Source: Carettochelys insculpta (Eukaryota > Chordata > Testudines > Carettochelyidae). Taken from it: a DNA stretch of 64,000 bases. The DNA is taken from assembly GCF_033958435.1 (NCBI RefSeq), contig NC_134145.1:33197501-33261500 (forward strand), given 5' to 3'. Shown piece after piece: positions 57,339 through 64,000 of this stretch (its first letter is position 1; each line of letters starts with the position of its first letter). A program made the translations under genes and the position numbers. The notes under the pieces are model-generated. The model did no database searches. It was not told the origin of the DNA and saw only the letters and a program-made list of their open reading frames with translations.

Positions 57339-57761
57339 TAAAGTAATGAATGAGTTGTCATTCATTTAGCCATTGCTGATTGAGTGGAGAGGCCTCTTTC
57401 CATTATTTGAGGATTTCCTCTTAGCCATCAAGAAATAGCTGAAATCGATTTCTGTAAATAAATGGGCATTAGATTTTCTTCTTCTGGGTCTGACAGATTG
57501 GACTGGGGAGATAACTATATTAAGAATGTAATATACAATAAGGACTTACAGATGACAGAGCAATATACTTAGACATTTCTGGCATTTTAACTCCAAAACT
57601 AACATTTGCAACACTAGCAGCCTGAAAGCTCTGTGTACAAGATTCTATCTTTTCCTAATCATTTGGTTTAACACCATTAAAGCAATTTCTACTATTGAAA
57701 AAATAATTTATTTAATATTGCATGTTAAAGTATTTTCTTGTAATTTTACCACTGTTAAAAG
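56721..57761. other. No gene seen; contains TG microsatellite
   Basis: AT-rich unique-looking sequence with a TG run at 57300-57335. Confidence 0.4.
57300..57335. repeat. TG microsatellite
   Basis: Uninterrupted TG dinucleotides, followed by a short T run. Confidence 0.95.
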
Positions 57762-57773
57762 CAGTTTGGAAGT

Positions 57774-57852
57774 GGGTCCGTCCCACGAAAGCTCACCTAA
57801 TAAATTATTTTGTTAGTCTTTGAAGTGCTACTTTACTGCTTTTTTGTTTTGC
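57774..57852 (+). mobile_element. Single-arm truncated Penelope insertion
   Basis: 79 bp from within the hammerhead-like segment (gggtccgtcccacgaaagc) to the 3' end (ctgcttttttgttttgc), flanked by a perfect 12-bp duplication cagtttggaagt (57762-57773, 57853-57864). No inverted arm and no tail extension. It defines the true 3' end of the unextended unit. Confidence 0.88.
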
Positions 57853-57864
57853 CAGTTTGGAAGT

Positions 57865-58497
57865 TAAATGCCTGTCTCTTCCACTAGGCTGCCACACTGC
57901 GTGCAAGATGGTTGCCTCTGTCACAAGGGTTGGACATGCTACATGTTTAAACATAATCAGAACACACAGCCACCGTATTTGATCTAGTGAGATTTTCATG
58001 TGAACTTTGTACAGTTGAGGCAGATCAAAATGGGTAATGTTTGCCTTTAGCCTGTAATTAATTATCCATACATATAAGAGAATGAATAAGCATCTAGTTA
58101 CATAGCTGATATGTCTAGAAGAGCTGACCAGTGCTAACTTACATTCTAGACAATGTAATATAGAGTTAATATTTATTATTGCAATGTAATTATGCTAAGA
58201 TGCTGAATGACTCATTTATTGTGAAAGTCAAGGCTTGTATTTCAGATGACTTCATTTGAGAAGCTAAGAGAAGTTGTATATTTATGTAACTACATTAGGG
58301 TTAGATCTTCATTCCAGCACCTAAATAGCTATTAAATCATTACAGATCTATTCTATAAAACTGATCACACTGTCTGGAAGTGTAAGATTCCCTTTTACAA
58401 ATGAAATCAGAAGAGATATACTACTGTGTTAGTGGATATAATTATATTTCTCCACCTTTTCATGAAAAAAGCCCAGTTGTTATACTTTACTATCAAA
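57865..58497. other. No gene seen
   Basis: AT-rich unique-looking sequence. Confidence 0.35.
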
Positions 58498-58907
58498 GGG
58501 CTTGTCTATACTGTTTTTTCCCCACTCCCCAGAAATCGTTTTTCCTGCCAAAAACGGGAGGAAAAAAAAGCCATAACACCCTTTTGTCCACACTGCAAAG
58601 TTTATTATTCTGGAATAACTGGGCATTTAACTCAGAATAATAATTCCACCAAAATGAGTGACTTTCACCAAGCCCCCCACCCTTCAATTCTGAAATTGAC
58701 TCACTATTTACTAAGCAGAGGTAATTATGATTTAATTGGCCTTCAGGGAGCCTTCCAATCATGGCTTATTTTGCTCTAGCGTGAATGCTAAATTTCAAAA
58801 TGCTCTTGCAGTGTGAACACTTTTTTTAGAAATAATTTATTTCAACATTAGAACATCGAAATAAATTATTTCTCAGAAACCCTTCAGTGTAGCCAGTGCT
58901 GAATTCA
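58498..58907. repeat. Possible decayed MITE
   Basis: Begins gggcttgtctatactg and ends cagtgtagccagtgc, a weak inverted match. The inner blocks attattctggaataact and cagaataataattcc are also partly inverted. No target duplication. Confidence 0.3.
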
Positions 58908-59861
58908 GTTGCCAAATTCTACATTGGGATGCTCAAGTCAGTATGCAAGTAGTTGAAACAGGTATCTGGATACCTATTTGCTGGTTTGGGTGTCGAAACA
59001 TGGCTCTACGTGCCCTTAGTGGCAGGGGTGCTGGAACAACTTTTGTTGGGGGGGGGGGGGGGGCGGGATATTGACAGCTGTTGCACCAAAATAAAGATTG
59101 TATTTAATGGAAACGATTTCAAGTCAGGGAGTGCTGCAGCATATACCCCTTCCACACCGCTACATCCAGCAACTAGGCTTAGGGGCCCAATTTCCAAAGC
59201 TGGGGCCTACACGTTCCACATGATGCAGTTTGCTGAGATTCAAAAAGTATTCTAAAACAAGGGCATATATAGAAAAGTTCATTTATGACAGCAGTAATCC
59301 AACTATTGTTTTGACATTCTACAATTGTTTACTAGTCTGTTCCTGATACTCTCTCCCTGATTTAATTTTTCACTCTGCAACAGGACCACCAGCTGCTGCT
59401 GAGTGAAAGTCATGATCAGAACCCCAAAAGGCAGGTCCCTGAATAGGGGGACAAAGAGTTCTACTGTCAGCTACAGAGAAAAAGCAGTCACAGGAAAACT
59501 CTTTTGCTCACCAGTCCAAAGAAAATAGAACAAACACATGGACATTTCCTTGCTCCTGGCACAGTTGCCCACAACCATGGGGCTGCTTCCATCAGCCAAG
59601 GGTCCACTTGGAAAGCAAAACAAAATAAAAGTAGTTCTGACTGTCATTACAGCTTCTGACAGTAGAACAGTCCTTTTCAGTTAAGGTCATCAATTAATTC
59701 CTTAGTCCTGCCTCTATCATAAACAGGGCTTGATTTGAGACCGTCACAAAGAGTCTTGTAGATCTACTCTGCTCCTCTCTTCCTCAGGAACACCTCCTTT
59801 CTCCCCCATTACAAACCTTGAAATTTTACCTCCACCTTCACCCACAGTTAGGAAACAGTTA
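58908..59861. other. No gene seen
   Basis: Unique-looking, with a run of 16 G at about 59048-59063. Confidence 0.35.
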
Positions 59862-60655
59862 CAGAATCATAGTGTTTGGAGAGACCTCAGGAGGTCATCA
59901 GGTCCAACTGCCTGCTCAAAACAGGACCCAATCCCCACTAAAGCATCACAGTCAGGGCTTTGTCAAAACATGACTTCAAAACCTCTAAGGATAGAGATTA
60001 CACCACCTAAGTAAAGCATTCCACTGCTTCACCACCCTCCTGGTGAAATAGTTTTTCCTAATATCCAGCCTAGACCTCTCCCACTACAACTTGAAACAAT
60101 TGTGCCTGCTTCTGTCACTTGTCACCACTGAAAACAACCTCTCCATCCTCTTTGTAATCCCCCTTTGGATAGGGGAAGGCTGTTACCAAATCCCACCCTC
60201 ACTGTTCTGTAGACTAAATAAGCCTAAAGCCCTCAGCCTCTGCTCATAAGCCAGGTGCTCCTGCCCTCTGATAATTTTTGTTGCCTTCTGTTGGTCTCTC
60301 CAATGCATCCACCTCCTTTTTATAATGGGCAAGGGCCCAGAATTGGACAGGATTCCAGATGTGGCCTCACCAGTGTCAAATAAAGGGAAATAATCACTTT
60401 CTAGATCTGTTGACAATGTAGCTCAAGATGCCATTCACTGTCTTGGGTACAAAGGCACTGCTGCTTAGCCAGTCAGTCCTCAACCTGTAGCACTGTTTGG
60501 GATTCTTTATATCCTAAGTGCAGGGCTCTGTACTTGCCCTTGTTAAACTTCATCAGATTTCTCTGGGCCCAATCTTCCAACTGGTCAAGGTCACGCTAGA
60601 CCTTGTCCCTACCCTCCAGCCTATCTACTTCTCCCCCTAACTTAGTGTCACATCT
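59862..60655 (-). pseudogene. CR1 LINE 3' part (old copy)
   Basis: Starts at the 3' end cagaatcatagtgtttggag with agacctcaggaggtcatcag, then minus-strand RT-tail coding traces EQRLRALGLFSLQN and ATKIIRGQEHLAYE. Continues toward 'ctccccctaacttagtgtca', the motif-C region. Many stops. Confidence 0.8.
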
Positions 60656-61483
60656 TAGTTATCACTTCCGCTGCCCAACAATCTAACAAGGCATAGACTT
60701 TGATTCCTTATTTCAGGTCTGGCAGCTCTGTCAGTCTTTGAGTCTGAAACTTCCTACTTTTTGTTCAGTGAAGGAGCTTCTTCCCTTCCTTGTTCACAAT
60801 GGAATGGGTCACATACTTCCACTAATGCCGATCTGAATCGCATACACATTCCATTTAAGAGAAAATATATGCATGGTACAGTAAAAGCTTTATTATCTAC
60901 ATTTATATTCAGCATAAACAGTAAATGTAAATTTAAAATCCAAAAATCTTAGTGGAGCATCTCCAGATATTTTACATTCTTCTACAGAATATTTTCAAAA
61001 TGAGAAAATTTAACAACCTTGAATTAAAAATTTACAAAAATTTCAATCTGAGAAAATATACAAATTTTGTACAGATTTATTTATAATCTACTTTCTCATT
61101 ATAAACAAAGCAACTTTGATTATGTCAGGTATGGACAAGACAGCAACAATGAATGTTTGCTGTCAGTAATTTAAGGCACCTCTGCCTTAAATGACTAAGA
61201 GGGCATGTATACCAGTGCCCATTTAAGAGTTGAGCTGTAACTCTCCTGTATGAATGCTGTGGCTGTGAACTTAAAGGGGTCAGATTTGTCCTAGTGTATG
61301 TCTCTTCAGAGAGGATCACATTAATGAGATCTCGGGATCTTTCAGTTTGCACTCCTACATTGATGCCGCAGTGCAACAGTGCATGCTGCTATTCATGCTC
61401 ACTTTGTGTGAGCTGCAGAGAATTGTAGACCTGCCCATGCACATAGCCACAGTTCCTATTCTAAAATAAGAATTGATGCAAAA
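60656..61483. other. No gene seen
   Basis: AT-rich unique-looking sequence. Confidence 0.35.
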
Positions 61484-61780
61484 AGGGGTCAGCAACTTTT
61501 CCCAAGACAGAATGCCAAAATTTGTCCTTTTGACCTCTATGCCTGGTCTGAGTGCTGATGACACTTTTTAGTCCTTAGTAGTCATGAATAAAGATGCAGA
61601 GCTTTACTGTTTAGATGGTGGTTGGTAACATTAGCTTGGCTTTTGTTAATCCACAGATGGCATGGTTTAGAGCAAGCTCCCGGCTACATGGGAGGGGAAG
61701 GGTGGGGCTGAGTTCCTACATCCCAGGCTGATGAAAATCAGGTTGGGTGCTGCTCTTGATCCCCAATCTAGATCATCTGC
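61484..61780. mobile_element. Diverged hAT MITE, relative of 48656-48968
   Basis: Starts ggggtcagcaacttttccca. It shares catgaataaag(a/c)tgcagagc and tttactgtttagatggtggt with 48656-48968, and ends near cttgatcccc. Target duplication not identifiable. Confidence 0.75.
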
Positions 61781-62286
61781 TACAGCTAGAACATAAAATT
61801 ATAGTTAGAAAATAGAAAGATAAAGCAGAGTGAGCCTATTAAATTATTTCTGTTTATACTCTTAGTCTCAGAACTTGACTGGAAAATAATCAGCTTCACA
61901 CCTTATGTTTCTGCTAGTTTGTTCACATTAAGCTGAAATTTTGGAATAAGAAGTGTTAATGAAGTGACCTTAACTTTTCAGTTTCAGCAGTCTTTTTAAT
62001 GGTGAGAAACAGCAAAGCACTATCTATAAATAACATTTGGGATTTAGCTAATTAAAAAGGGTTTAAGAAACAAGTTTTATGTTGCATCTATCCAGAAGTT
62101 TTTTTCTCTTTATGAGTAAAATTGTACTCGTCTGCATTGTTCATTTTACTTCTCACTCAATAGTACTTCCACCTGAGTAACGATTATAAGAAATCGTAGG
62201 TCTGATCCTGAATCTATTAACTTTAGCGAGAGACATTTCTCCCTTTCACTTGGACACTGCCTGTGCTGTTCCAGTGACAGAGTACC
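61781..62286. other. No gene seen
   Basis: AT-rich unique-looking sequence. Confidence 0.35.
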
Positions 62287-62297
62287 TTATTCAAATT

Positions 62298-62626
62298 GTC
62301 AATACAAAAAGCAGGCAAGTAGCACTTTAAAGACTAGCAAAATAGTTTATTAGGTGAGCTTTCATGGGACAGACCCACTTCTTCAGACCATAGCCAGACC
62401 AGAACAGACTCAATATTTAAGGCACAGAGAACCAAAAACAGTAAGTAAGGATGGTTCTCCGTGCCTTAAATATTGAGTCTGTTCTGTTCTGGTCTGGCTA
62501 TGGTCTGAAGAAGTGGGTCTGTCCCACAAAAGCTCACCTAATAAACCATTTTGCTAGTCTTTAAAGTGCTACTTGACTGCTTTTTGTTTTGATAGTGTAT
62601 AGACTAGCACAGCTTCCTCTCTATTA
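62298..62626. mobile_element. Penelope head-to-head fold-back
   Basis: Arms run from the family 3' end inward through the hammerhead-like segment to ggcac(a/g)gagaacc, meeting across about 19 nt. The right arm alone carries the tail extension (tagactagcacagcttcct). An 11-bp perfect duplication ttattcaaatt flanks the unit (62287-62297, 62627-62637). Both arms share the private variant gactagcaaaat (family: gactaacaaaat). Confidence 0.9.
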
Positions 62627-62637
62627 TTATTCAAATT

Positions 62638-64000
62638 ATGCTATTTTAGTACCTTTCACAAATGTGACATGGATTTTAAATTAAGAAAAAGCAAACAATA
62701 ACTTCTGTGTCCAATATGGGAATAAATTATGAAGCAAATATATTAGGGTTATTGCCTCTTTCTTTTAAATAAGAGGCTGATCCTGAGAAACACTGAATCC
62801 CTACAATTGTCATGTGTTCAAGAAGCTGAAGATACTCAGCATTTCACAGGATCTAACCTATGGATGGAAGATAATATATTTGTTATTTTGTGTCAGTCAT
62901 TGGCATTTGATTAAATAGCAATAGCTACAAAATAATTGAAACAAGACCCAAATTCTGCTTTTTTGTCTGCTACACAGGTACCAGAGGCAGTGGGAATGCA
63001 CTAATGTAATGGTGTCGGATATGTCCTCTTACACGTCTCCAGTGCTTCTTTACTTGTTCATTGTGCTAAAGGTCACAGAATGCTAATAAGTCACTTTGAT
63101 CTAAATGTGCTTGGGAAGAGGGGAAACATTCTAATGTTGGATACATATCACAGTGGATTTATGTTTGGATGAATCACCTGCAAAAAAGGTATAAAGAAGA
63201 AAATGAAAGTGAGTTGCACAGCTTTTGCTACTCCTAGAGGAAGAAAAGCTGTCTGGAGCAATTTGTTCTTAATGGCTGTTTTAGCTCAAAAGAAGCCCTG
63301 AAGTGAAGAATAAACAAACTGTCACACGAATGGAGAGAAAGTCTCTTAAGATCAGGGTTAAGGTTCATTGGTACAACAGCTCTGAGGCAAAACATTACCA
63401 GATCTTGGATTAATCCTGGCATGGATATAAATGTCAAGGTACAACAGTAGTGCTCTGCTGCACATACATTTATATCCACATGCTAAAAAGAAGAAGCTGT
63501 AAAAAATGAAAGGAGTTTGGAATGTATTGAAATGGAGTTTATGAAAATCAGACCTGTACAGACTAATCAAGACGTAGATAACCTTTTCACATGCAGCATA
63601 ACTTTTTGTGCCAATGCAAGTTTGGCAAATGCAAAGACTCCAAGCTAACTAATACAGCAGCCCACAAAATAGTGTCCCTATCAAATGGTTATTTGAAGGT
63701 TCGGCCCACCCCGCTTTATTATTTTATTTTGGGTTTAATCAGGACTATTTGCCATGTTTGGATCCTTCCCACAAATAAAACCTGATGTGCATTGTGCAAC
63801 AATGTTTTGGAGAACCATCTTGCAGCATCATTTGATATTTAATTAAACCTTGCTTTACCATAGGTTTCACAGCAAACATTCAATTCAGCATCAGGCAAAA
63901 TAGAAGCCATTCCAATGCTCAGCTTCCCTTTCTGCTGCTTTTAAATATTTAATGCACAAGAGGTGGTGCTGTCCTTTTCTGTTCTAGGTGTGAAATCTAA
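62638..64000. other. No gene seen to end of window
   Basis: AT-rich unique-looking sequence. Short frames on both strands without domains. Confidence 0.35.

Noticed and set aside
1..64000. CRISPR arrays, bacterial operons, rRNA or tRNA genes
   Set aside because: No regularly spaced repeats, no ribosomal or cloverleaf tRNA sequence recognised; composition and repeats are vertebrate.

Overview
The window looks like ordinary vertebrate nuclear DNA with no complete host protein-coding gene that I can support. The repeat content (CR1-clade LINEs, Penelope-like elements with a GIY-YIG domain, a Tx1-type LINE, large PIF/Harbinger DNA transposons, hAT and mariner/Tigger-like short elements, one solo LTR) suggests a non-avian sauropsid, most likely a turtle. 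That assignment rests on recognising repeat styles, not on a search. The sequence is AT-rich and CpG-poor, apart from a CpG island at about 30.36-31.40 kb (a probable promoter or first exon of an unidentified host gene) and the young GC-rich transposons.

Layout. 0-7.5 kb: mostly unique sequence with a 1.04-kb hAT element carrying a GC-rich minisatellite. 7.55-10.26 kb: a 2.5-kb head-to-head inverted pair of Penelope-like elements, nested inside an older Penelope fold-back. 12.2-13.7 kb: a 5'-truncated CR1. 17.8-22.4 kb: an apparently intact 4.57-kb Harbinger element with a DDE transposase (+) and a Myb/SANT protein (-) in tail-to-tail order, with a solo LTR inside the Myb-gene intron. 23.4-25.3 kb: a Tigger-like element and a reverse-transcriptase fragment. 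25.3-34.8 kb: mostly unique sequence with the CpG island and a CR1. 34.8-47.5 kb: two nearly fully palindromic MITEs, two Harbinger deletion derivatives, a second decayed 3.7-kb Harbinger, and Penelope fold-backs. 48-54.7 kb: a hAT MITE, a long CR1/L3-type LINE (+) and a Tx1-type LINE (-) meeting tail to tail. 55-64 kb: mostly unique sequence with LINE ends and another Penelope fold-back.

How the parts relate. The intact Harbinger encodes both proteins this superfamily normally needs, so it, or a sister copy, could have moved the non-coding derivatives that share its ends. The Penelope insertions are the most unusual signal. Several are hairpin-like head-to-head dimers whose two arms stop at the same 5' point, and five insertions have 10-12-bp flanking duplications visible. 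Their ends carry a hammerhead-ribozyme-like core with a compensatory base-pair change between subfamilies.
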